Part shown: piece after piece, positions 46,566 through 54,731 of the stretch
Position numbering within the stretch: position 1 is the first letter of the stretch
Layout of the letters: every line of letters begins with the position of its first letter
Origin: Streptomyces canus
GTDB lineage: Bacteria > Actinomycetota > Actinomycetes > Streptomycetales > Streptomycetaceae
NCBI RefSeq assembly: GCF_030816965.1
Contig: NZ_JAUSYQ010000002.1
Location: 2,637,001-2,701,000 of the forward strand
Length of the DNA stretch: 64,000 bases
Reading direction: 5' to 3'
The notes under the pieces: model-generated
Databases searched by the model: none
Told to the model about the DNA's origin: nothing
What the model saw: the letters and a program-made list of their open reading frames with translations, nothing else
Translations under genes and position numbers: made by a program

Positions 46566-46584
46566 GCCCACTCCCTTTTCCTGG

Positions 46585-47679
46585 CTACTGGCGTCGGTGG
46601 GAGGCGATCGCCTCGTACACCATGCCGACGAGCAGCTCGTCGGCGTCCCGGCGGCCGAACTCGGCGGCGGCGCGGGACATCTCGTACAGCCGGTGCGGGT
46701 CGGCGAGCACGGGCAGGACGTTGGCCCGGACCCAGTCCGGCGTCAGTTCCGCGTCGTCGACCAGCAGTCCGCCGCCGGCCTTGACCACCGGCTGGGCGTT
46801 CAGCCGCTGTTCTCCGTTGCCGATGGGCAGCGGGACGTAGGCGGCAGGGAGCCCGACGGCGGAGAGTTCGGCGACGGTCATCGCGCCCGCGCGGCAGAGC
46901 ATCATGTCGGCCGCGGCGTACGCGAGGTCCATCCGGTCCAGGTAACTTACCGGGATGTAGGGGGGCATTCCCGGCATCTGCTGTACGTGCGGCAGTTCGT
47001 TCTTCGGGCCGACCGCGTGCAGGATCTGGATCCCGGCCTGCTGGAGCCAGGGCGCGACCTGCTGGACGACCTCGTTGAGGCGCCGGGCGCCCTGCGAGCC
47101 GCCGGAGACCAGCAGGGTCGGCAGGTTCGGGTCGAGGCCGAACATGTGCCGGGCCTCGGGGCGGGCGGCGGCCCGGTCCAGGGTGGCGATGGTATAGCGC
47201 AGCGGGATGCCGATGTAGCGGGAGTTGCGCAGCTTGCTGTCCGGCGTGGCGACGGCGACCTGTGCGGCGTACCGGGAGCCGATCTTGTTGGCGAGGCCGG
47301 GGCGGGCGTTGGCCTCGTGGATCACGATCGGCACACCGAGCCGCTTGGCGGCGAGGTAGCCGGGCAGCGCCACATAGCCGCCGAAGCCGACGACGGCGTC
47401 GGCCTTGGTGCGCTCCAGGATCTGCTCGGTGGCCTTGATCGTGCCGCGCAGTCGGCCCGGCACGGTGATCAGCTCAGGGGTGGGCTTACGAGGCAGCGGG
47501 ACAGCCGGGATCAGCGCGAGCTCGTAGCCCCGCTGTGGGACGAGTTTGGTCTCCAGCCCCCGTTCCGTGCCCAGAGCCGTGATACCCACGCTCGGGTCCC
47601 GCCTGCGCAGGGCGTCCGCGAGGGCGAGCGCGGGCTCGATGTGGCCGGCGGTCCCCCCACCAGCGAGTACGACATGCAC
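46585..47679 (-). CDS. murG: UDP-GlcNAc:undecaprenyl-PP-MurNAc-pentapeptide transferase
   Basis: MurG adds GlcNAc to lipid I, giving lipid II at the inner membrane face. The 364-residue GT-B enzyme has HVVLAGGGTAGHIEPALALA at the start, the sugar-nucleotide region LVSGGSQGARRLNEVV, and MLCRAGAMTVAELSAVGLP with the PLPIGNGEQRLNAQP loop in the C-terminal domain. GTG start at 47679, six bases after the ftsW stop. Confidence 0.97.
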   Translation of the reverse strand: MHVVLAGGGTAGHIEPALALADALRRRDPSVGITALGTERGLETKLVPQRGYELALIPAVPLPRKPTPELITVPGRLRGTIKATEQILERTKADAVVGFGGYVALPGYLAAKRLGVPIVIHEANARPGLANKIGSRYAAQVAVATPDSKLRNSRYIGIPLRYTIATLDRAAARPEARHMFGLDPNLPTLLVSGGSQGARRLNEVVQQVAPWLQQAGIQILHAVGPKNELPHVQQMPGMPPYIPVSYLDRMDLAYAAADMMLCRAGAMTVAELSAVGLPAAYVPLPIGNGEQRLNAQPVVKAGGGLLVDDAELTPDWVRANVLPVLADPHRLYEMSRAAAEFGRRDADELLVGMVYEAIASHRRQ

Positions 47680-47685
47680 CGAAAT

Positions 47686-49047
47686 TCACCGCTCTCCGGA
47701 CGAACGCGCCGAGGGGGCGCGCCGTCGCATCGTGTTCCATCTCCGAGGCCCCCGTGCCGGCACGGCGCCTCCCGCCCGCTTTCTACCAAAGCGAGGTTGC
47801 CGCATCGAAAGCGCCGCCCGCGCGGCGGGCTCGTCACGCGCGAACGCGATCAGCAGCCCGACGGCGAACATGGTCGGCAGCAGGGCGGAACCTCCGTAGG
47901 AGAACAGCGGGAGCGGGACGCCGGCGATCGGCAGCAGACCGAGCACCGCACCGATGTTGATCACAGCCTGAGCGGTGATCCAGGTGGTCACACCTCCCGC
48001 GGCATACCTCACGAAGGGGTCCTCCGTGCGTCCGGCCACGCGGATACCCGCATAGCCTAGAGCCGCGAAGAGGGCGAGTACCGACAGCGTCCCCGCCAGG
48101 CCCAGTTCCTCACCGGTGACGGCGAAGATGAAGTCGGTGTGGGCTTCGGGGAGTTGGCCCCATTTTTCCACACTCGCACCGAGCCCGGAGCCAAAGATTC
48201 CGCCGGAGGCGAGGGCGTAGATGCCGTGCACGGCCTGCCAGCAGTCGGCGGCACCGGACTTGGGCTCGGTGGCGCCGATGCAGGCGAGCCGGGCCATGCG
48301 GTTGGGGCTGGTCTTGATGAGGACGAACCCGATGAACGCGGCGACCGACAGCACCCCGACGAACAGCCGGGTCGGCGCCCCCGCGAGCCACAGCAGGCCG
48401 AACAGGATCGCCGTCAGGATGATCGCCGTACCCATGTCGCCGCCGAGCATGATCAGCCCGAGCAGCAGGAAGGCGACCGGGACGAGCGGCACCAGCATGT
48501 GCTTCCACTGGGTCAGCAGCTTCTTGTCCTGCTTGCGGGCGAGCAGGTCGGCCGCCCACAGCACGAGGGCCAGCTTGCCGAACTCGCTGGGCTGGATCTG
48601 GAAGGAGCCGCCGAGCGAGATCCAGTTCTGGTTGCCGTTGACCGACATCCCTATCCCCGGCACCTGCACCAGGGCCATCAGGAAGACCGCGCCCGCCAGG
48701 ATCGGATAGGCGAGCGCCCGGTGCAGTTTGACCGGCATCCGGGAGGCGATCAGCAGCAGTACGGTGCCGATGACGGCGGCCAGGAACTGCTTGCGGAAGA
48801 AGAAGGATCCCGGCAAGGACATCTGCAGAGCCGTGATCTGGGAGGCCGAGTAGACCATCACGAGACCGAGCACGGTGATCAGCAGGCTGCCGCCGAGGAT
48901 CAGGTAGTAGGCGGTCAGTGGCCGGTCCCAGGCCTTGCGCGCGCGCGTGTAGAGCCGTTGTACGGGGTTCTCGCGCGAGGGCCGGGGGGCGGCGAGGCGC
49001 CGGGACGCCCGCTGCACGGGCGGCCTGCCGGTACGGCTACTGGGCAT
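47686..49047 (-). CDS. ftsW: Lipid II polymerase FtsW (SEDS family)
   Basis: FtsW polymerises lipid II at the septum with its partner PBP. The 453-residue protein has a basic N-terminus and ten predicted helices. SEDS motifs include GMSVNGNQNWISLGGSFQIQ, PSEFGKLALVLWAADLL, MLGGDMGTAIILTAI, LPEAHTDFIFAVTGEELG and PIAGVPLPLFSYGGSALLP. The ATG at 49047 has GGAGG five bases upstream; a TTG directly before it is an alternative. Basic C-terminal tail. Its FtsI partner is in the same cluster. Confidence 0.96.
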   Translation of the reverse strand: MPSSRTGRPPVQRASRRLAAPRPSRENPVQRLYTRARKAWDRPLTAYYLILGGSLLITVLGLVMVYSASQITALQMSLPGSFFFRKQFLAAVIGTVLLLIASRMPVKLHRALAYPILAGAVFLMALVQVPGIGMSVNGNQNWISLGGSFQIQPSEFGKLALVLWAADLLARKQDKKLLTQWKHMLVPLVPVAFLLLGLIMLGGDMGTAIILTAILFGLLWLAGAPTRLFVGVLSVAAFIGFVLIKTSPNRMARLACIGATEPKSGAADCWQAVHGIYALASGGIFGSGLGASVEKWGQLPEAHTDFIFAVTGEELGLAGTLSVLALFAALGYAGIRVAGRTEDPFVRYAAGGVTTWITAQAVINIGAVLGLLPIAGVPLPLFSYGGSALLPTMFAVGLLIAFARDEPAARAALSMRQPRFGRKRAGGAVPARGPRRWNTMRRRAPSARSSGER

Positions 49048-49067
49048 CAACGCCTCCGCTACGTCGG

Positions 49068-50501
49068 TCAGGAGCCGAGTTCGCGAACCGCCTCCGCGAA
49101 CGCGTCACCGCGCTTGTTGTAGTTGGCGAACATGTCCATCGAGGCGCAGGCCGGGGCCAGCAGCACCGTGTCACCTGCGACGGCGAGGCGCGAAGCCTCC
49201 TGGACAGCCGCGAGCATCGCCCCAGTGTCGGTCCGGTCGAGGTCCACCACGGGTACTTCCGGGGCGTGTCGCGCGAGGGCTTCACGGATCAGGGCGCGGT
49301 CCTGGCCGATCAGCACGACACCGCGAAGTCGCTTTGCCGACTTGGCGACCAGCTCGTCGAAGGTCGCGCCCTTGGCGAGCCCGCCCGCGATCCACACGAT
49401 CGACTCGTAGGCCGCCAACGAGGCTTCCGCCGCGTGGGTGTTGGTGGCCTTGGAGTCGTCGACGTACGCGACATCGGCCACGTCGGCCACGTGGGCGATG
49501 CGGTGGGCGTCCGGGGTGAAGTCCCGGAGCCCGTCTCGTACGGCCCTGGCGGGCACCCCGAATGCGCGTGCGAGGGCCGCTGCCGCAAGGGCGTTGGCGA
49601 TGTTGTGCGGGGCGGGCGGGTTGACGTCCGAGATCTCGGCGAGTTCCTGGGCGTTCTTGTGCCGGTCCTCGACGAAGGCGCGGTCGACCAGGATGCCCTC
49701 GACGACGCCGAGTTGGGACGGTCCGGGGGTGCCGAGGGTGAAGCCGACGGCCCGGCAGCCCTCCTCGACGTCCGCCTCGCGCACCAGGTCCTCGGTGGCC
49801 TTGTCGGCGACGTTGTAGACGCAGGCGACCCGATTGCCCTCGTAGATGCGGCCCTTGTCCTTGGCGTACGCCTCCATGGAGCCGTGCCAGTCCAGGTGGT
49901 CCGGCGCCAGGTTCAGCACGGCGGCGGAGTGGGCGCGCAGGGAGGGCGCCCAGTGGAGCTGATAGCTCGACAACTCCACGGCCAGGACGTCGTACTGCTC
50001 GTCGCCGAGCACCGCGTCCAGCAGGGAGACGCCGATGTTGCCGACGGCGGCGGTGCGCAGCCCCGCGGCCTTCAGGATCGACGCCAGCATCTGGGTGGTG
50101 GTCGTCTTGCCGTTGGTGCCGGTGATCGCGAGCCAGGGAGCCGCGTCGGGGCCCCTGAGCCGCCAGGCGAGTTCGACATCGCCCCAGATCTCCAGGCCGG
50201 CCTCACGGGCCGCCGCGAACAGCGGCTTGTCCGGCTTCCAGCCGGGCGCGGTGACGACGAGTTCGGTGCCTTCGGGCAGGGTCGCACCGTCACCGAGGCG
50301 CACGGTGATGCCGAGCGCCTCCAACTCGGCGGCCTGCTCACGCGCGCGTGCGTCGTCGCCGTCGTTGACGACCGTGACGTTCGCCCCGCGCGCGTGCAGC
50401 ACCTTGGCCGCCGGGACGCCGGAGACACCGAGTCCGGCGACGGTGACGTGCCTGCCCTGCCAGTCCAAAGGCTCCGAGGAGGTCACTTTTCTGCTGCCCA
50501 T
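49068..50501 (-). CDS. murD: UDP-MurNAc-L-Ala:D-Glu ligase
   Basis: MurD adds D-glutamate to UDP-MurNAc-L-Ala. The 477-residue Mur ligase has an N-terminal Rossmann domain (HVTVAGLGVSGVPAAKVL), the ATP loop AITGTNGKTTTTQMLASI, AVELSSYQLHWAPS and LAPDHLDWHGSMEAYAKDKG, and the C-terminal domain with YVDDSKATNTHAAEAS. The start is uncertain. The ATG at 50501 overlaps mraY by 19 bases; a GTG at 50486 would give the four-base GTGA overlap common in this cluster. Neither has a strong ribosome binding site. Confidence 0.95.
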   Translation of the reverse strand: MGSRKVTSSEPLDWQGRHVTVAGLGVSGVPAAKVLHARGANVTVVNDGDDARAREQAAELEALGITVRLGDGATLPEGTELVVTAPGWKPDKPLFAAAREAGLEIWGDVELAWRLRGPDAAPWLAITGTNGKTTTTQMLASILKAAGLRTAAVGNIGVSLLDAVLGDEQYDVLAVELSSYQLHWAPSLRAHSAAVLNLAPDHLDWHGSMEAYAKDKGRIYEGNRVACVYNVADKATEDLVREADVEEGCRAVGFTLGTPGPSQLGVVEGILVDRAFVEDRHKNAQELAEISDVNPPAPHNIANALAAAALARAFGVPARAVRDGLRDFTPDAHRIAHVADVADVAYVDDSKATNTHAAEASLAAYESIVWIAGGLAKGATFDELVAKSAKRLRGVVLIGQDRALIREALARHAPEVPVVDLDRTDTGAMLAAVQEASRLAVAGDTVLLAPACASMDMFANYNKRGDAFAEAVRELGS

Positions 50502-51556
50502 CCCGCGTAGAAGAGACCCAGGCCGACGATCACACAGATGCCCTGGATGATCCAGAAACGGACCACGATGAGGACTTCGGACCAGCCCTTGAGTTCGAAG
50601 TGGTGCTGGAGCGGTGCCATCCGGAAGACCCGCTTGCCCGTCATCCGGAAGGAGCCGACCTGGATGACGACCGACATGGTGATGAGGACGAACAGACCGC
50701 CCATGATGGCGACCAGGAGCTCCGTGCGGGACAGGATCGCCAGGCCCGTGAGGACACCGCCGAGGGCGAGCGAACCGGTGTCGCCCATGAAGATCTTGGC
50801 CGGCGAGGTGTTCCACCACAGGAAGCCGAGGCAGGCGCCCATCAGCGCGGAGGCGATCACCGCGAGGTCGAGCGGATCGCGCACCTCGTAACAGGCGTTC
50901 GGGTTGGTCAGGGTGCCCGCGTTGGCGCAGGACTCCTGGAACTGCCAGACGCCGATGAAGGTGTAGGCGCCGAAGACGAGGACCGAGGCGCCGGTGGCGA
51001 GGCCGTCCAGACCGTCGGTGAGGTTCACGCCGTTCGACATCGCGAGGATCATGAACAGCGCCCAGACCACGAACAGGATCGGGCCGATCTTCCAGCCGAA
51101 GTCGGTGATGAACGACAGCCTCGTGGAGGCCGGACTGTTGCCGCGGGCGTCCGGGAACATCAGCGCGAGCACAGCGAAGCTGATGCCGACGATCAGCTGG
51201 CCGGCCATCTTCGCCTTGGCCCGCAGGCCCAGCGAACGCCGCTTGACGATCTTGATGTAGTCGTCGAGGAAGCCGACCAGGCCCATGCCGCACATCAGGC
51301 CGAGCACCAGCAGGCCCGAGTAGGTGGGCGGGTAGCCGGTGATGACCTTGGACAGGAAGTAGGCGACGACCGTCGCCAGGATGAAGGCGATGCCGCCCAT
51401 CGTCGGCGTACCGCGCTTGCTGCCGTGCGAGCGCGGGCCGTCGTCCCGGATGTACTGGCCGTAACCCTTGCGCGCGAGCAGCTTGATCAGCAGCGGGGTG
51501 CCGACCAGGGTCAGAAAGAGGCCGATGACTCCTGAGAACAGGATCTGCTTCATCAT
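50483..51556 (-). CDS. mraY: Phospho-MurNAc-pentapeptide transferase
   Basis: MraY transfers phospho-MurNAc-pentapeptide to undecaprenyl phosphate, making lipid I. The 357-residue protein has ten helices. Key parts are GTPTMGGIAFILATVVAYF, the metal-binding GLVGFLDDYIKIVKRRSLG, NLTDGLDGLATG, FMGDTGSLALGG and the HHFELKG motif near the C-terminus. The ATG at 51556 overlaps the murF stop (ATGA); a second ATG follows directly. It is the target of several natural nucleoside antibiotics. Confidence 0.97.
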   Translation of the reverse strand: MMKQILFSGVIGLFLTLVGTPLLIKLLARKGYGQYIRDDGPRSHGSKRGTPTMGGIAFILATVVAYFLSKVITGYPPTYSGLLVLGLMCGMGLVGFLDDYIKIVKRRSLGLRAKAKMAGQLIVGISFAVLALMFPDARGNSPASTRLSFITDFGWKIGPILFVVWALFMILAMSNGVNLTDGLDGLATGASVLVFGAYTFIGVWQFQESCANAGTLTNPNACYEVRDPLDLAVIASALMGACLGFLWWNTSPAKIFMGDTGSLALGGVLTGLAILSRTELLVAIMGGLFVLITMSVVIQVGSFRMTGKRVFRMAPLQHHFELKGWSEVLIVVRFWIIQGICVIVGLGLFYAGWAAEK

Positions 51557-52962
51557 CGGGCGGCAACCTCACCCTCGGCGTCGAGCAGCGCCTGGGCGAC
51601 GCTCTCCAGGCCGACCGAACGGGACGCCTTCACGAGGACGACGTCTCCCGGGCGCAATTCACTGCGCAGCAGGTCGACCGCCGCCTGTGCGTCGGACACG
51701 TGCACCGACTCCTCACCCCACGAACCCTCGTTATATGCGCCCAGTTGCAGCCAGGACGCTTCCCTGCCCCCGACCGCGACGAGCTTGCCGACATTGAGCC
51801 GGACGGCGAGCCGTCCGACCGCGTCGTGCTCGGCGAGCGCCTCGTCCCCGAGCTCGGCCATCTTGCCGAGCACCGCCCAGGTCCGCCGCCCCTTGCCCAT
51901 CGCCGCGAGCGCGCGCAAGGCCGCTCGCATGGACTCGGGGTTCGCGTTGTAGGCGTCGTTGACGATGGTCACGCCGTCCGGGCGCTCGGTGACCTCCATA
52001 CGCCAGCGGGAGAGGGAGCCCGCCTCGGAGAGCGCGGTGGCGATCTCACTTGCGGACATGCCCAGCTCATGGGCGACGGCGGCCGCGGCGAGCGCGTTCG
52101 ACACGTGGTGCTCACCGTACAGGCGCATGGTCACTTCGCTTGCACCGGAGGGTGTGTGAAGCATGAAGGCAGGCTGTCCGCTGTCCGTGAGTCGTACGTT
52201 CTCGGCTCGAACGTCCGCTTCGCCGGACTCTCCGAAAAGGAGCACCTTCGCCTTCGTACGGGATGCCATGGCGCGTACGAGAGGATCGTCGGCGTTGAGG
52301 ATCGCGGTGCCGCCGTCCTGTGCCGACGGCAGAGCTTCCACGAGTTCGCCCTTGGCCTGCGCGATCTGCTCGCGGCCGCCGAACTCCCCGATGTGGGCGC
52401 TGCCGACGTTGAGGACCAGTCCGATCTGCGGGGGCGTCAGATTCGTGAGGTAGCTGATGTGGCCGATGCCACGGGCGCCCATCTCCAGCACGAGGAACCT
52501 GGTCTCCTCGGTGGCGGTGAGCGCGGTGAGCGGCAGGCCGATCTCGTTGTTGAGCGAGCCCGGCGTGAACACCGTCGGCGCCTTGCGCTGGAGCACCTGG
52601 GCGATCAGGTCCTTGGTGCTGGTCTTGCCGGCGGAGCCGGTGAGAGCGACAAGGGTCGCGCCGAGCCGTCGTACGACATGACGTGCGAGGGCGCCGAGGG
52701 CCGTCTGGACGTCCTCGACGAGGATCGCGGGCACGCCGACGGGGCGCTGGGCCAGCACGGCCACCGCACCGGCCCGGACGGCTTGTTCGGCGTAGTCGTG
52801 GCCGTCGACGCGCTCCCCCACGAAGGCGGCGAACAGACTGCCGTCCTTCACCTGCCGGGAGTCGATGACGACGGGCCCGTGCACCAGCACCGACGGATCC
52901 GGTATGTCGTACGTCTGCCCGCCGACGACTGAGGCGGTCTCGGCGAGAGAGAGGGCGATCAC
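51553..52962 (-). CDS. murF: UDP-MurNAc-tripeptide:D-Ala-D-Ala ligase
   Basis: MurF adds D-Ala-D-Ala to the tripeptide precursor. The 469-residue Mur ligase shows SLAETASVVGGQTYD at the start, the ATP loop ALTGSAGKTSTKDLIAQVL, FLVLEMGARGIGHISYL, AKGELVEALP and the C-terminal IVNDAYNANPESMRAAL. The GTG at 52962 lies four bases past the murE stop, with AGGGA seven bases upstream inside murE. Its stop overlaps the mraY start. Confidence 0.96.
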   Translation of the reverse strand: MIALSLAETASVVGGQTYDIPDPSVLVHGPVVIDSRQVKDGSLFAAFVGERVDGHDYAEQAVRAGAVAVLAQRPVGVPAILVEDVQTALGALARHVVRRLGATLVALTGSAGKTSTKDLIAQVLQRKAPTVFTPGSLNNEIGLPLTALTATEETRFLVLEMGARGIGHISYLTNLTPPQIGLVLNVGSAHIGEFGGREQIAQAKGELVEALPSAQDGGTAILNADDPLVRAMASRTKAKVLLFGESGEADVRAENVRLTDSGQPAFMLHTPSGASEVTMRLYGEHHVSNALAAAAVAHELGMSASEIATALSEAGSLSRWRMEVTERPDGVTIVNDAYNANPESMRAALRALAAMGKGRRTWAVLGKMAELGDEALAEHDAVGRLAVRLNVGKLVAVGGREASWLQLGAYNEGSWGEESVHVSDAQAAVDLLRSELRPGDVVLVKASRSVGLESVAQALLDAEGEVAAR

Positions 52963-52966
52963 AAGT

Positions 52967-54487
52967 TCATCCCTGGGTCTTCTGGATGGCTTCTCGAAGC
53001 ACCTGGCGGTCGTCGAAGGGACGGACCACCCCGGCGATGTCCTGGCCCTGCTCGTGGCCCTTCCCGGCGACCAGTACGGTGTCGCCCGGCCGCGCGCGGG
53101 CGACGGCTGCTGCGATCGCGGCGGCCCGGTCCTCGAAGACCTGGACCTCGCCACGCTCGTGTACTGGCACGGACGCCGCGCCCTCGAGCATGGTTGCGAG
53201 GATCGCGAGGGGGTCCTCGGAGCGGGGGTTGTCGGAGGTCAGTACGGCGGTGTCGGCGAGGCGGGCCGCGGCGGCGCCCATCGGACCGCGCTTGGTCCTG
53301 TCGCGGTCGCCTCCGCAGCCCAGCACGACGTGCAGCCGGCCCTCGGTGACCTTGCGGAGCGCCTTGAGCACCGACTCGACGGCGTCCGTCTTGTGGGCGT
53401 AGTCCACGACCGCGAGGTAGGGCTGTCCGGCGTCCACGCGCTCCAGTCGGCCCGGCACGCCCGGCACCGCGGCGACGCCGTCGGCGGCGGTCTGCGGGTC
53501 GAGGCCCGCGGCGGCCAGGGCGACGATCGCGGCGAGGGTGTTCGCCACGTTGAAGGGCCCCGGCAGCGGCGACCTGGCGGTGATCCGCTCGTCCTTGGGG
53601 CCGATCACGGTGAACGTCGAGTCCATCGGGCCGACCTCGACGTCCGCGGCGCGCCAGTCGGCGTCCGGGTGGCCCTCGGCGGAGAAGGTGACGACCGGGA
53701 CCGTGGCCTCCTTGACGAGCCGGCGCCCGTACTCGTCGTCGAGGTTGACCACGCCGAGACGGCTGCGTTTCGGCGTGAACAGCTGCGCCTTGGCCTGGAA
53801 GTAGTCTTCCATGCCGGAGTGGAACTCCATGTGCTCCGGGCTGAGGTTGGTGAAGACGCCGATGTCGAAGACACAGCCGTCGACCCGCCCGAGGACCAGC
53901 GCGTGGCTGGAGACCTCCATGGCGACCGCCTCGACCCCGCGCTCGCGCATGACCGCGAACAGGGCCTGGAGGTCGGTGGCTTCGGGCGTGGTGCGCTCGG
54001 ACTTGATGCGCTCGTCGCCGATACGCATCTCGACGGTGCCGATCAGGCCGGTGGACCTGACCCCCTTGAGACCGCCCTCGACGAGATACGCCGTGGTGGT
54101 CTTGCCGGAGGTGCCGGTGATGCCGATCTGGAGCAGGTCCCGGCCGGGGTGACCGTAGATCGTGGCCGCCAGTTCGCCCATGCACGCGCGCGGGTCCTCG
54201 ACGACCAGCACCGGGAGCCCGGTCGCGGCGGCGCGCTCGGCGCCTGCCGGGTCGGTCAGCACGGCGACCGCGCCGAGGCCGACGGCCTGGGTGACGAAGT
54301 CGGCGCCGTGCAGGCGGGCGCCCGGGAGGGCGGCGTACAGGTCGCCGGGGCGGACGGCACGCGAGTCATGGGTGATACCCGTGACCTGCGCGGCGTTCCC
54401 CGGCTGCTCGGCACCCAGCTGGTCGGCGAGCTCCGCGAGGGGTGTTGCGGAGATCCGGACCGGCCGGGGCGGTCCCGGATATGTCAC
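52967..54487 (-). CDS. murE: UDP-MurNAc-L-Ala-D-Glu:diaminopimelate ligase
   Basis: MurE adds diaminopimelate. The 506-residue enzyme has the ATP loop GITGTSGKTTTAYLVEGGL, AMEVSSHALVLGRVDG and LSPEHMEFHSGMEDYFQAKA, and the substrate motif DNPRSEDP, in which the arginine reads the third residue as diaminopimelate and not lysine. Streptomyces walls use the LL isomer, so that is the expected substrate, but the motif does not tell isomers apart. I chose the GTG at 54487 (VTYPGPPRPVRIS), preceded by AGAAGGG. The frame is open to a GTG at 54676, which would add 63 disordered Pro/Ser-rich residues without a clear ribosome site. The 244 bases up to ftsI are otherwise empty. Confidence 0.94.
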   Translation of the reverse strand: MTYPGPPRPVRISATPLAELADQLGAEQPGNAAQVTGITHDSRAVRPGDLYAALPGARLHGADFVTQAVGLGAVAVLTDPAGAERAAATGLPVLVVEDPRACMGELAATIYGHPGRDLLQIGITGTSGKTTTAYLVEGGLKGVRSTGLIGTVEMRIGDERIKSERTTPEATDLQALFAVMRERGVEAVAMEVSSHALVLGRVDGCVFDIGVFTNLSPEHMEFHSGMEDYFQAKAQLFTPKRSRLGVVNLDDEYGRRLVKEATVPVVTFSAEGHPDADWRAADVEVGPMDSTFTVIGPKDERITARSPLPGPFNVANTLAAIVALAAAGLDPQTAADGVAAVPGVPGRLERVDAGQPYLAVVDYAHKTDAVESVLKALRKVTEGRLHVVLGCGGDRDRTKRGPMGAAAARLADTAVLTSDNPRSEDPLAILATMLEGAASVPVHERGEVQVFEDRAAAIAAAVARARPGDTVLVAGKGHEQGQDIAGVVRPFDDRQVLREAIQKTQG

Positions 54488-54731
54488 GGGTGCGCCCTTC
54501 TGGGTGGTTTGGGACTGATCAGCGTGTGGCACGGCGGTGAGCGTACCGGGCACACCCGCCTTGGAGCTAAAAGAGGGCCCGCGCGCAGCGCGGTCGGACA
54601 AGGGCGGTGGTGGGCGACGGGCGGGCGAGGGGCGGGGAGCGCCCTGGTTCCCGGAATCGGAGGTGATCGTCGTCACGAGGTGGTTCCTGGTGGCCTTTCC
54701 GAGCGCTGATGACGTGCTGAGGTGGTGCTGA